From an uncultured Sulfurovum sp. (GTDB taxonomy: Bacteria > Campylobacterota > Campylobacteria > Campylobacterales > Sulfurovaceae): DNA of 7,293 nt. The notes beneath the pieces were generated by a model that ran no database searches, was not told where the DNA came from, and saw only the letters and a program-made list of their open reading frames with translations. Location of the stretch: positions 1-7,293 of the forward strand of contig CAMZNQ010000033.1 of NCBI GenBank assembly GCA_947313765.1. The letters run 5' to 3'. Shown piece after piece: positions 1 to 5,553 of this stretch; the stretch's first letter is position 1; every line of letters begins with the position of its first letter. Position numbers and translations under genes: made by a program.

Positions 1-481
1 CAACAGTACTAGAATCTAACTCGACCTTTTTTGCTTTGCTAATTCTATCTTCTTGAAGTTTTACTTTTAACTCATCATCTTGTAGAGCCATAATCTGAAT
101 GGCTAAGTAGGCTGAATTTACAGCTCCTGCTTTACCGATTGATAATGTTCCAACAGGCATTCCTGCTGGCATCATAACCGTACTTAAAAGTGCATCTTCA
201 CCATTAAGAGGTCCAGACTCCATTGGAACACCTAAAATAGGCTTAGTCGTACTCGCTGCTAACGCACCTGCTAAATGAGCTGCCATTCCTGCTGCTGCAA
301 TGAAGACTTGCGCCCCTTTAGCTTCTGCCTCTTGAATGTATGTTTTTGTTCTCTCTGGGCTTCTATGTGCCGAAGAGATGATAAGCTCATACGGTACACC
401 AAACTTTTTTAGTGTCTCTGCACACTCACTCATGATAGCATAGTCGCTTTTAGAACCCATTACAATTGATACAAATTTCAT
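1..481 (-). CDS. purE: N5-carboxyaminoimidazole ribonucleotide mutase PurE (3' end cut off by window edge)
   Basis: Class I PurE converts N5-CAIR to CAIR in cytoplasmic de novo purine synthesis, using the product of PurK. The 160 residues visible cover nearly the whole family length (about 160-170), so only a short C-terminal tail is missing. Seen: the N-terminal MGSKSD loop (residues 8-13), the SAHRSP motif (37-42) with the expected catalytic His39, the AAGMAAHLAG loop (63-72), the GVPMES segment (84-89), and MPAGMPVGTLSIGKAGA (104-120), which closes the nucleotide site. The ATG at 481 is chosen because it begins the first beta strand directly and has a GGAG ribosome site at 488-491, six bases upstream. 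It lies downstream of the U32 gene on the same strand, with a 152-base gap that holds a small ORF. From memory, C. jejuni has the same U32-purE order followed by glyQ; that next gene would lie outside this window. The assignment is secure. Confidence 0.97.
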   Translation of the reverse strand, partial: MKFVSIVMGSKSDYAIMSECAETLKKFGVPYELIISSAHRSPERTKTYIQEAEAKGAQVFIAAAGMAAHLAGALAASTTKPILGVPMESGPLNGEDALLSTVMMPAGMPVGTLSIGKAGAVNSAYLAIQIMALQDDELKVKLQEDRISKAKKVELDSSTV

Positions 482-537
482 TTACTACTCCAAAAAATTA
501 TTGCCGAAATCATAGCCTCTTTTCGATTTAACATGGT

Positions 538-621
538 TTAACCAAATATCCATGAGAAGAAATCTGCAATGGCTCTAACAGCTTTTAGAATAAACTCTAT
601 AATTTTATTAAATGTCTCCAT
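538..621 (-). CDS. 27-residue amphipathic helical peptide (hypothetical small ORF)
   Basis: This is an unrecognised small ORF, ATG to TAA, between the U32 gene and purE. The start lies 12 bases after the U32 stop codon, and there is no good Shine-Dalgarno sequence, so translation would probably depend on reinitiation by ribosomes finishing the U32 gene. The peptide begins METFNK and ends FFSWIFG. Non-hydrophobic or small residues (Glu2, Lys6, Glu9, Lys13, Arg16, Asp20, Ser23, Gly27) recur at steps of 4,3,4,3,4,3,4, and nearly everything between them is Ile, Phe, Leu, Val, Ala or Trp. That pattern gives one continuous amphipathic helix with a narrow polar stripe and no net charge. Such peptides often bind membranes; small toxins of type I systems and delta-hemolysin-like peptides have similar size and shape, but I see no specific homology. 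The regular pattern argues against a chance ORF, though expression is not shown. Confidence 0.45.
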   Translation of the reverse strand: METFNKIIEFILKAVRAIADFFSWIFG

Positions 622-633
622 TACTAATTGTAT

Positions 634-1926
634 TTAAACCAATCCCTTACTTACCTTAGACTCAACAATTCCTCTTCTTAAAATGGTGTATGGTGGTAGC
701 TCTATTGGGAGTATAATACTATTTAAATCTCCACTATGGATACAATTAAACTCTTTTCCTGTGGTAGAGACTATCTTTTTAAACTCAATAAAGAAAGAAC
801 CATGCTCTTTTACTATTTTACACTCACTATTTTCCATCTCTTCAATAGTAACACCAACAGGTAGAACAATCTCTATTCTGTCTCCTATGCAGGTTTTATC
901 TTTACATCTCCAACTCTTACCATCTTCACTGACTAATCCTGCTACTTGATGTGTTCCATCTTGAATGGTAAAAGTGTGTGATTGAGTATTGTTACGCTCA
1001 AATGGTTTACTTACCAAATAGGCATCTGAAAAACCTCTGTTTTGAGTGGTATGTAACTCTTTTTGGTATCTTGAAGCATTAAAATCTCCTGCATAGTAAT
1101 CATCTATGGCATGTCTATAGGCTTTTGTAACAACTCCTGCATAGTATGGGGATTTTGTTCTTCCCTCTATTTTAAGAGAATCAATCACTCCTGACTTTAA
1201 AATCTCATCTACATGAGAAGCCATATTCATATCTTTAGCATTCATGATATAAGTACCTACTCCCTCCTCTTCGTCAAGTCTAAAAGTGGTATTAGACTCT
1301 GGACTGTGTGCATAAATTTCATAAGGAAAACGACAATCATTTGCACAACTTCCACGGTTTGGAACTCTTCCTGTCTGTAAAGCAGAGACTAAACATCGTC
1401 CACTATATGCAAAACACATAGAGCCATGAACAAAAATCTCTAACTCTAAATCTGGTAATACTTTTTTGATGGCTTCACAATCTTTTAGAGATATTTCACG
1501 AGCTACAATAATTCTCTCTACACCCATATCGTAATATACTTGTGCATCTAATACATTCATAACATTAGCTTGGGTTGATAGATGAATAGGAATTTGAGGT
1601 GCAATTTTTCGTGCCATTGCCACAACCCCAGGGCTTGATACAATAAGAGCATCTGGTTTTAGCTCTGCCATTTTAGAAATATGGTTCTCATAGAGTTTAA
1701 GTTGAGAGTTAAAAGGGAAAGAGTTTACAGTTGTATATACTTTTTTACCTCTTGCATGAGCATACTCTATCCCCTTGGCATAAGAGTCCATATCAAACTC
1801 TTTTCCTGAACGAATACGTAAAGAAAAAGTACTTGTACTTCCATAAACTGCATCAGCTCCATAGGCTAATGCAATTTTTAACTTTTCTAAATTTCCTGCT
1901 GGAGATAATAGTTCTGCTTTTTGCAC
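634..1926 (-). CDS. U32-family protein, TrhP/YegQ-like (probable tRNA U34 hydroxylation factor)
   Basis: This 430-residue protein is full length for the U32 (collagenase-like) family. Members once called peptidases include E. coli TrhP (YegQ), needed for 5-hydroxyuridine at tRNA position 34, and RlhA, which acts on 23S rRNA. The family signature is clear: EIFVHGSMCFAYSGRCLVS at residues 163-181, with Cys171 and Cys178, then Cys194 and Cys198 in RGSCANDCR. These four cysteines could hold an Fe-S cluster. An N-terminal barrel-like half opens with AELLSPAGN; NAKDM (229-233) and KIEGRTKSPYYAG (252-264) follow; residues from about 310 form the C-terminal U32 domain. The start codon is GTG, supported by an AGGA ribosome site at 1933-1936 and by the family N terminus. 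It is the first gene of the purE operon, with its own promoter upstream. The family call is firm. The choice of TrhP over other U32 branches rests on length and the Cys-rich motif. Confidence 0.9.
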   Translation of the reverse strand: MQKAELLSPAGNLEKLKIALAYGADAVYGSTSTFSLRIRSGKEFDMDSYAKGIEYAHARGKKVYTTVNSFPFNSQLKLYENHISKMAELKPDALIVSSPGVVAMARKIAPQIPIHLSTQANVMNVLDAQVYYDMGVERIIVAREISLKDCEAIKKVLPDLELEIFVHGSMCFAYSGRCLVSALQTGRVPNRGSCANDCRFPYEIYAHSPESNTTFRLDEEEGVGTYIMNAKDMNMASHVDEILKSGVIDSLKIEGRTKSPYYAGVVTKAYRHAIDDYYAGDFNASRYQKELHTTQNRGFSDAYLVSKPFERNNTQSHTFTIQDGTHQVAGLVSEDGKSWRCKDKTCIGDRIEIVLPVGVTIEEMENSECKIVKEHGSFFIEFKKIVSTTGKEFNCIHSGDLNSIILPIELPPYTILRRGIVESKVSKGLV

Positions 1927-1981
1927 GATAAATCCTAAATATTATTTTTTGAAATAGTACAACATAAGTATTAAAAAACAG

Positions 1982-1990
1982 ATTTTAGCA
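1982..1990 (-). promoter_or_regulatory. Extended -10 promoter for the U32-purE operon
   Basis: Read on the minus strand, the element is TGCTAAAAT: a TAAAAT hexamer (1982-1987) preceded by an extended-minus-10 TGn. Transcription would start near 1975, giving a leader of about 49 bases before the GTG at 1926. No convincing -35 box is visible, which is normal for sigma70 promoters in Campylobacterota. Predicted from sequence only. Confidence 0.5.
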
Positions 1991-2016
1991 TAAATTAAAA
2001 ATATAAAAAAATTAGC

Positions 2017-2022
2017 TATACT
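2017..2022 (+). promoter_or_regulatory. -10 element for the small membrane protein / CPXCG pair
   Basis: TATACT matches the -10 consensus at five of six bases and lies downstream of a long A/T-rich stretch. Transcription would start near 2029, leaving a leader of only about 13 bases that contains the AAAAAGGA ribosome site (2028-2035) ahead of the ATG at 2042. It is divergent from the U32 promoter and about 30 bases from it. Confidence 0.5.
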
Positions 2023-2041
2023 CTTTTAAAAAGGATTTTTC

Positions 2042-2263
2042 ATGTGCCTTATTATAACGATTGTCATGATTGGATTATCTATCCAAAATCTTGTGGCTCA
2101 AAATTGGCTAACAGGGTCTGTTCAGCTTATTATTGCTTTAGGATTTTTGCTTATGCTAGTAAACAATATTAGAAAAACAAAAGCCATGAGAAGTGGAACT
2201 TGCTATGATGGTTGCAAAGTAACTAATTGGATTGAGAATTTATTTAAAAAGAAGGAGAGTTAA
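2042..2263 (+). CDS. Small two-helix inner-membrane protein with a CxxxC tail (hypothetical)
   Basis: I do not recognise this 73-residue protein. Residues 2-18 and about 24-42 are hydrophobic and should form a membrane hairpin with a short loop (QNW) between them. The basic stretch RKTKAMR (44-50) just after the second helix predicts both ends in the cytoplasm. The tail carries Cys54 and Cys58 (CYDGC), followed by TNWIENLFKKKES. The ATG has a strong ribosome site, AAGGA at 2031-2035. The stop codon TAA shares its last base with the ATG of the next gene, so the two are almost certainly translationally coupled and may work together. The downstream partner is a cysteine-rich, probably metal-binding protein, so the CxxxC pair could be part of a shared metal or redox site; this is inference. 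Confidence 0.75.
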   Translation: MCLIITIVMIGLSIQNLVAQNWLTGSVQLIIALGFLLMLVNNIRKTKAMRSGTCYDGCKVTNWIENLFKKKES

Positions 2264-2445
2264 TGGAGCATTTTTTTACTTGCCCGTACTGTTGGGAGAG
2301 AATCTCAATGATTTTAGACACTTATGAAGAAGAGAGCGATTATATCGAAGATTGTGAGGTTTGTTGTCGACCCATTGAGATAAAATTTAAGTTTTCAGAG
2401 GATAGACTTATTACCTTTAAGGCAAAAGTAATGGAAGGAATTTAA
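2263..2445 (+). CDS. CPXCG-type cysteine-rich small protein
   Basis: This 60-residue protein matches the shape of the CPXCG-motif cysteine-rich family (Pfam Cys_rich_CPXG). It has an N-terminal CPYC knuckle (Cys7, Cys10), an acidic linker ending DYIEDCEVCCRPI (residues 26-38) with Cys31, Cys34 and Cys35, and a short beta-rich tail. The four-cysteine arrangement suggests a small zinc ribbon; the family has no established function that I know of. One oddity is that the glycine normally following the first Cys pair is Trp11 (CPYCW), although the rest of the pattern is intact. The start overlaps the stop of the upstream membrane-protein gene by one base, and AAGGAG just upstream serves as ribosome site. 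A structured hairpin follows the stop. Confidence 0.85.
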   Translation: MEHFFTCPYCWERISMILDTYEEESDYIEDCEVCCRPIEIKFKFSEDRLITFKAKVMEGI

Positions 2446-2447
2446 CT

Positions 2448-2491
2448 TCTACTCCACTGCTACCATAGGTAAAGCAGTGATGGTTGGTAGA
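2448..2491 (+). terminator. Hairpin after the CPXCG gene, possible transcription stop
   Basis: The core is CACTGC (2455-2460) pairing with GCAGTG (2474-2479), and TACC (2461-2464) pairing with GGTA (2468-2471) across an ATA loop, with a two-base AA bulge. An outer arm, TCTAC (2448-2452) with GTAGA (2487-2491), could extend it. It starts two bases after the CPXCG stop codon. There is no T-run directly after the stem; the nearest is TTTTT about ten bases after the outer arm. It is therefore not a textbook intrinsic terminator and could be a weaker stop or an mRNA-stabilising structure between convergent genes. Confidence 0.4.
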
Positions 2492-2546
2492 GTACACAAT
2501 GTTTTTATAAAATTTCTTCTCTTAATCATAATATAAATTATATTTA

Positions 2547-3092
2547 TTAATTATTATTTAGCAACAATAGAGAAACATCATCAAAAAACCTCTCAAAATT
2601 TTGAAATCTATGGTTTCCACCACTCTCAATAAAAAGTTTTGCACCTCTGTATCTCTCTTCTGCCTTACGGTAATCTAATACCTCATCTCCCTGTTGTAAA
2701 AATATATAATAATTTTCTAAAGTTATTTTTTCCATTTTTAGATTAGATAACATCTCTATATGTTCCATTGTCCAATCAAAAGGTGTTCCATTATACTTCT
2801 CATTCTCTCCAATATATTTTTTTAATGTTAGGTATGGTTTTACTGATGGGTTAATGAGTACAGTTTTCAAGTTATATTTTTCAGAAAGATATGTTGCGTA
2901 AAATCCACCTAAAGAACTTGCAATAATACCTTTAATATTTTGATTTTCAATTATCTTTTCTAGCTCTTTTATTGCTTGTTGCGGGATGATTGAATAGTCT
3001 GGGATAATAATATTCTCTTTGTAGTGTTTTTTGAGAATTTTTGCTTTGTGTGACTCGATTGTGCTTCTAAATCCATGTATATATAGTATCAA
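2547..3092 (-). CDS. YqiA/UPF0227-type alpha/beta-hydrolase (esterase)
   Basis: This compact 181-residue alpha/beta hydrolase resembles the YqiA/YcfP (UPF0227) family, whose members are about 180-195 residues; E. coli YqiA has esterase activity on short acyl esters. Seen: the oxyanion-hole strand YIHGFRST (4-11), the nucleophile elbow ASSLGG (58-63) with Ser60 as nucleophile, Asp136 in QGDEVLDY, and His161 in GGNHRF. This is a complete Ser-Asp-His triad. The first Gly of the usual GxSxG is Ala58. There is no signal peptide, so it is cytoplasmic. The start is TTG at 3090-3092: the first beta strand begins immediately after it, an AAGGA ribosome site lies at 3098-3102, an in-frame stop is close upstream, and the next in-frame ATG would remove the catalytic serine. 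It appears to be transcribed alone, and its natural substrate is unknown. Confidence 0.88.
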   Translation of the reverse strand: MILYIHGFRSTIESHKAKILKKHYKENIIIPDYSIIPQQAIKELEKIIENQNIKGIIASSLGGFYATYLSEKYNLKTVLINPSVKPYLTLKKYIGENEKYNGTPFDWTMEHIEMLSNLKMEKITLENYYIFLQQGDEVLDYRKAEERYRGAKLFIESGGNHRFQNFERFFDDVSLLLLNNN

Positions 3093-3122
3093 TGAATTCC
3101 TTTATTAATAATTTTAAACAAA

Positions 3123-3131
3123 ATTATAACA
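3123..3131 (-). promoter_or_regulatory. Extended -10 promoter for the YqiA-type hydrolase
   Basis: On the minus strand this reads TGTTATAAT: a perfect TATAAT hexamer (3123-3128) with an extended TGn. Transcription would start near 3116, giving a leader of about 24 bases. It begins directly after the T-run of the upstream gene's terminator, so the hydrolase is insulated from the ATP-grasp gene and has its own start. Confidence 0.6.
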
Positions 3132-3132
3132 T

Positions 3133-3165
3133 AAAAAACTAAATAGGAGTTTTAGACTCCTATTT
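3133..3165 (-). terminator. Rho-independent terminator of the ATP-grasp gene
   Basis: A perfect 10-base-pair stem, AAATAGGAGT (3141-3150) with ACTCCTATTT (3156-3165), closes a five-base loop. Read on the minus strand it is followed two bases later by six T residues (3138 down to 3133). It lies nine bases beyond the stop codon of the 3175-4230 gene. This is the clearest terminator in the window. Confidence 0.9.
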
Positions 3166-3174
3166 GATACTAAT

Positions 3175-4230
3175 TTATACTTTTGATTCTACTCTTCTGA
3201 TTACCTCATCTGCAACCATCTCTTGAATCCCCATATCTAAATGGCTAAAGAAACCAACACAAGAGCAGTTCATCTCTCCTAATACATAGGTATCATCTCC
3301 ATTCTCATCTGTATCTAACATGAAATCTCCAGTCCAAATTAGAGGAGTATTTTTAATCTTTCCTAATTTATCAGAAATCATAGGAATAGAGCTTACAAAT
3401 TTATCTACTAACTCTGGAAACTCTTCTGGTTTGTAGTATGTATATGTTGCTCCTGATGCAATAGTTGCTGAGAAAGCATCTTTCTCTTGAACAGGTTTTT
3501 TATGAACTACAAAGATTGGTTTATCTGATACCATCAATATACGAATCTCTCCCTCTACAATACGAGGCATAAATCTCATATCTACAAGCATACCATTATC
3601 TCCCTCAATATATTGTTTACAGAACTTAACAAACTTTCCAAGAGAGGTATACTCAACATGATTATCTACAGCCTCTGTACATTTTATGACGGTATCTAAT
3701 GGAAGAGTATCTCCTGCTTCATATTTTCCAATTTTTGTATCAACTACCTCTACTCTCCATATTCCATCTCCTGTAGAACCACGGTTCTGTTTAAGTACTC
3801 TTGTACCATAAGAGATACTTTTTGGAAATGTCTTTTTAAATTCATCATAATCATAATAAGCATAGGTATCATCTGTAACTAAATCTGTATCTGCTAACTT
3901 AGCTAAAGCATCTTTAGCTCCAAAACGCATCATAGTATTTGGATGAGTCAATATAATCACATCGCTATCATGAAGTTGTCTTAACATCTCAAATAGTTTA
4001 CCCTCTCCATTTGGAAGATTACCTGGATTGATTCTTACAATTACAGCATCTGCTTTATCTAGCACATAGTCAAATATCTCATTTGACCAAGAGTCTCTAA
4101 AAAACAGAACCTCTGCCCCATAACCTTTCTCTTTTATTGCATTAACAATAGGCATAGTATCCCGTCTATGTCCATCAATCCACTTATCTGACCCACCTTC
4201 AGCCTCTAAAACAACAATATATTTTTTCAT
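3175..4230 (-). CDS. Cj0069-family ATP-grasp protein (glutathione-synthetase-like fold, unknown substrate)
   Basis: This 351-residue soluble protein resembles what databases call the Cj0069 family, an assignment made from memory. It has the layout of an ATP-grasp ligase. An N-terminal Rossmann-like part (strands IVVLEAEG 5-12 and AVIVRINPG 62-70) is followed by a nucleotide loop, VLKQNRGSTGDGIWRV (145-160), with a candidate ATP-contacting Lys147. Then come DMRFMPRIVEGEIRILMV (217-234) and GEMNCSCVGF (318-327), whose Glu319 and Asn321 match the metal-binding E-x-N of glutathione synthetases. ATP-grasp enzymes join a carboxylate to an amine, thiol or similar group through an acyl phosphate; the substrates here are unknown. 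The ATG has an AAGGA ribosome site at 4237-4241. The gene is monocistronic, closed by its own terminator, and preceded by an extended -10 and a perfect FNR-type box. It is divergent from the secreted-protein gene at 4369. Confidence 0.82.
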   Translation of the reverse strand: MKKYIVVLEAEGGSDKWIDGHRRDTMPIVNAIKEKGYGAEVLFFRDSWSNEIFDYVLDKADAVIVRINPGNLPNGEGKLFEMLRQLHDSDVIILTHPNTMMRFGAKDALAKLADTDLVTDDTYAYYDYDEFKKTFPKSISYGTRVLKQNRGSTGDGIWRVEVVDTKIGKYEAGDTLPLDTVIKCTEAVDNHVEYTSLGKFVKFCKQYIEGDNGMLVDMRFMPRIVEGEIRILMVSDKPIFVVHKKPVQEKDAFSATIASGATYTYYKPEEFPELVDKFVSSIPMISDKLGKIKNTPLIWTGDFMLDTDENGDDTYVLGEMNCSCVGFFSHLDMGIQEMVADEVIRRVESKV

Positions 4231-4262
4231 ATTTTTTCCTTACATTATTTATAAACAAAGAA

Positions 4263-4271
4263 ATCTTAACA
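4263..4271 (-). promoter_or_regulatory. Extended -10 promoter for the ATP-grasp gene
   Basis: The minus strand reads TGTTAAGAT: TAAGAT (4263-4268) with an extended TGn. The predicted start near 4256 gives a leader of about 26 bases. The hexamer is only a four-of-six match, weaker than the hydrolase promoter, which fits a promoter that needs an activator. The FNR-type palindrome is centred about 40.5 bases upstream of the predicted start. Confidence 0.45.
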
Positions 4272-4289
4272 TAATTTATAGGATGATTC

Positions 4290-4303
4290 TTGATTTAAAT
4301 CAA
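4290..4303. promoter_or_regulatory. Perfect FNR-type binding palindrome (TTGAT-N4-ATCAA)
   Basis: TTGATTTAAATCAA is a perfect 14-base inverted repeat identical to the E. coli FNR consensus TTGAT-N4-ATCAA. FNR is the Fe-S oxygen sensor of the CRP/FNR family, and Campylobacterota carry several CRP/FNR regulators. Its centre is about 40.5 bases upstream of the predicted start of the minus-strand ATP-grasp gene, close to the -41.5 of class II activator sites. It is also 66 bases before the ATG of the divergent secreted-protein gene, so it could serve both. The match is seen directly; which regulator binds is inference. Confidence 0.6.
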
Positions 4304-4368
4304 TTTTTTTTCACGTTAAATAGTATTTTAGTTTGTTACGATAAGATACTTAAGAAAGGTTATATTTT

Positions 4369-5553
4369 ATGAAAAACTTAAAACTATTTACACTATTAAT
4401 ATCTATGGGATTATCCTCACTTATTGCAGAAGATAAGTATCTTATTTTAGCAGAGGGTAATGGGTGGAAACCTATGATGGCTAATAATTTTGTAAAAAAT
4501 TATAAAGCTATAAATAGACTCCCTTTTTCTGGTTTTGTAATTGTTGGTAACAGCTTTACAAATATTACAATGCAAAGAGGGGTAAAACTAGAGTATCAAA
4601 CACTATTTAATGAACTTAAAGGGGTTAAAGGACTCTATCCTAATAAAGATAATTTTCTTCAAATAAATATTGATTTCCCTGCTGATTTTTGGAATGATAA
4701 TGCTTGGGAACAGGTCTCTAAAAATTTTGCCACTGTAGCCAAAGTAGCACATGATTTAGGCTTCAAAGGCATTGTATTTGATGATGAACCATATAATGAT
4801 AATGCACATAAGATGAATAATTTTAAATTTCCATCTAAATATGAGATAACTCAAGAGTCTAAAGAGTGGGAGATAAGAGGTAGCGAACCATCTTGGGTAG
4901 ATGAAAGAGGATATAGAAATCCTAAATATAACTTTAAAGAGCATATGAAAAAGGTAACAAGCCGTTTTAAATACATCATGCAGAGCATGATAAAAGAGTA
5001 TCCAAATTTAACACTTTTAGTATACAATGGGGCTTCATTTGCACATGTAAATTCAAACAAACTAAATATTATTGTAACAGATGTTGGACTTCCAAGAGAG
5101 CATGAGTATAAAGGTGCTATCTTTGTAGGATTAAAAGAGGGGTTAACTCCATTCGCTACTCTTCATGATATGGGAGAGAGTTATAGATATAGGAAAGATA
5201 AACATTTTAAACAGGCATATCAGTGGAGAAAATATGATATTGCAACAGATAGTGCAAATAGATTGGACTCTAGCTACCAATGGATTGTACCAAAAGAGGA
5301 TAGAGACTCTTGGGGAAAAGATGTAGATATAGGGTTTATGGTATTTAATAAAGGGCAGGAGAGTAACTATAAAGAGTTTGATACAAGAGATAAATCAACA
5401 CTAAAAGATATAGAAGAGACTCTTAAAAAAGCATTGAAATATAGCGATAAATATGTACTATATTATTGTCAAGACCAAGATTGGCTAATTCCAAATCAAA
5501 AGCACCCCTTAAAGAAGGGATGGATGAAAATGATAAGAGAGTTACGTCAATAG
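4369..5553 (+). CDS. Secreted protein of unknown family, possibly a glycoside-hydrolase-like barrel
   Basis: The protein has 394 residues. Residues 1-20 are a signal peptide: MKNLK, then a hydrophobic run, with probable cleavage after Ala20. There is no lipobox cysteine, so the mature protein should be periplasmic or exported. I do not recognise a family. The mature part alternates strand-like segments (FSGFVIVG 53-60, FLQINIDF 96-103, FKGIVFDDEPY 132-142, LTLLVYNGAS 214-223, DIGFMVFN 320-327, KYVLYYCQD 361-369) with helices, as in a TIM barrel. Asp138-Asp139-Glu140 at the end of a strand resembles acidic catalytic residues of glycosidases. Ten tryptophans suit carbohydrate binding. It overlaps the end of the convergent polysaccharide co-polymerase gene, so a role in cutting or editing an exopolysaccharide is attractive but unproven. 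The ATG follows an AAAGG ribosome site (4355-4359) with a long nine-base spacer. The upstream control region holds the FNR-type box. Confidence 0.72.
   Translation: MKNLKLFTLLISMGLSSLIAEDKYLILAEGNGWKPMMANNFVKNYKAINRLPFSGFVIVGNSFTNITMQRGVKLEYQTLFNELKGVKGLYPNKDNFLQINIDFPADFWNDNAWEQVSKNFATVAKVAHDLGFKGIVFDDEPYNDNAHKMNNFKFPSKYEITQESKEWEIRGSEPSWVDERGYRNPKYNFKEHMKKVTSRFKYIMQSMIKEYPNLTLLVYNGASFAHVNSNKLNIIVTDVGLPREHEYKGAIFVGLKEGLTPFATLHDMGESYRYRKDKHFKQAYQWRKYDIATDSANRLDSSYQWIVPKEDRDSWGKDVDIGFMVFNKGQESNYKEFDTRDKSTLKDIEETLKKALKYSDKYVLYYCQDQDWLIPNQKHPLKKGWMKMIRELRQ

Noticed and set aside
509..514. TATGAT on the minus strand upstream of purE as a separate purE promoter
   Set aside because: It is a lone hexamer without an extended TGn or -35 box, and purE can be read from the U32 promoter; too weak to list as a feature.
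683..949. Plus-strand 88-residue ORF
   Set aside because: It is antisense to the firmly identified U32 gene, has low-complexity Ser/Ile/Leu content and no ribosome site; a shadow frame.
1731..1931. Plus-strand 66-residue ORF over the start of the U32 gene
   Set aside because: It lies inside the U32 coding region on the opposite strand with no family resemblance or promoter.
2492..2546. Very AT-rich stretch between the convergent genes as an origin or attachment site
   Set aside because: It is short, has no repeated boxes, DnaA-like sites or flanking direct repeats, and fits ordinary intergenic sequence in this AT-rich genome.
4321..4350. Plus-strand -10 candidates (TAGTAT, TAAGAT, GATACT) for the secreted-protein gene
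   Set aside because: Three equally weak four-of-six matches compete, and two of them would place the start within or next to the ribosome site; none can be chosen from sequence alone.
4756..5060. Two minus-strand ORFs (62 and 69 residues) inside the secreted-protein gene
   Set aside because: They are opposite a continuous 394-residue gene with a signal peptide; composition is that of a reverse-complement shadow.
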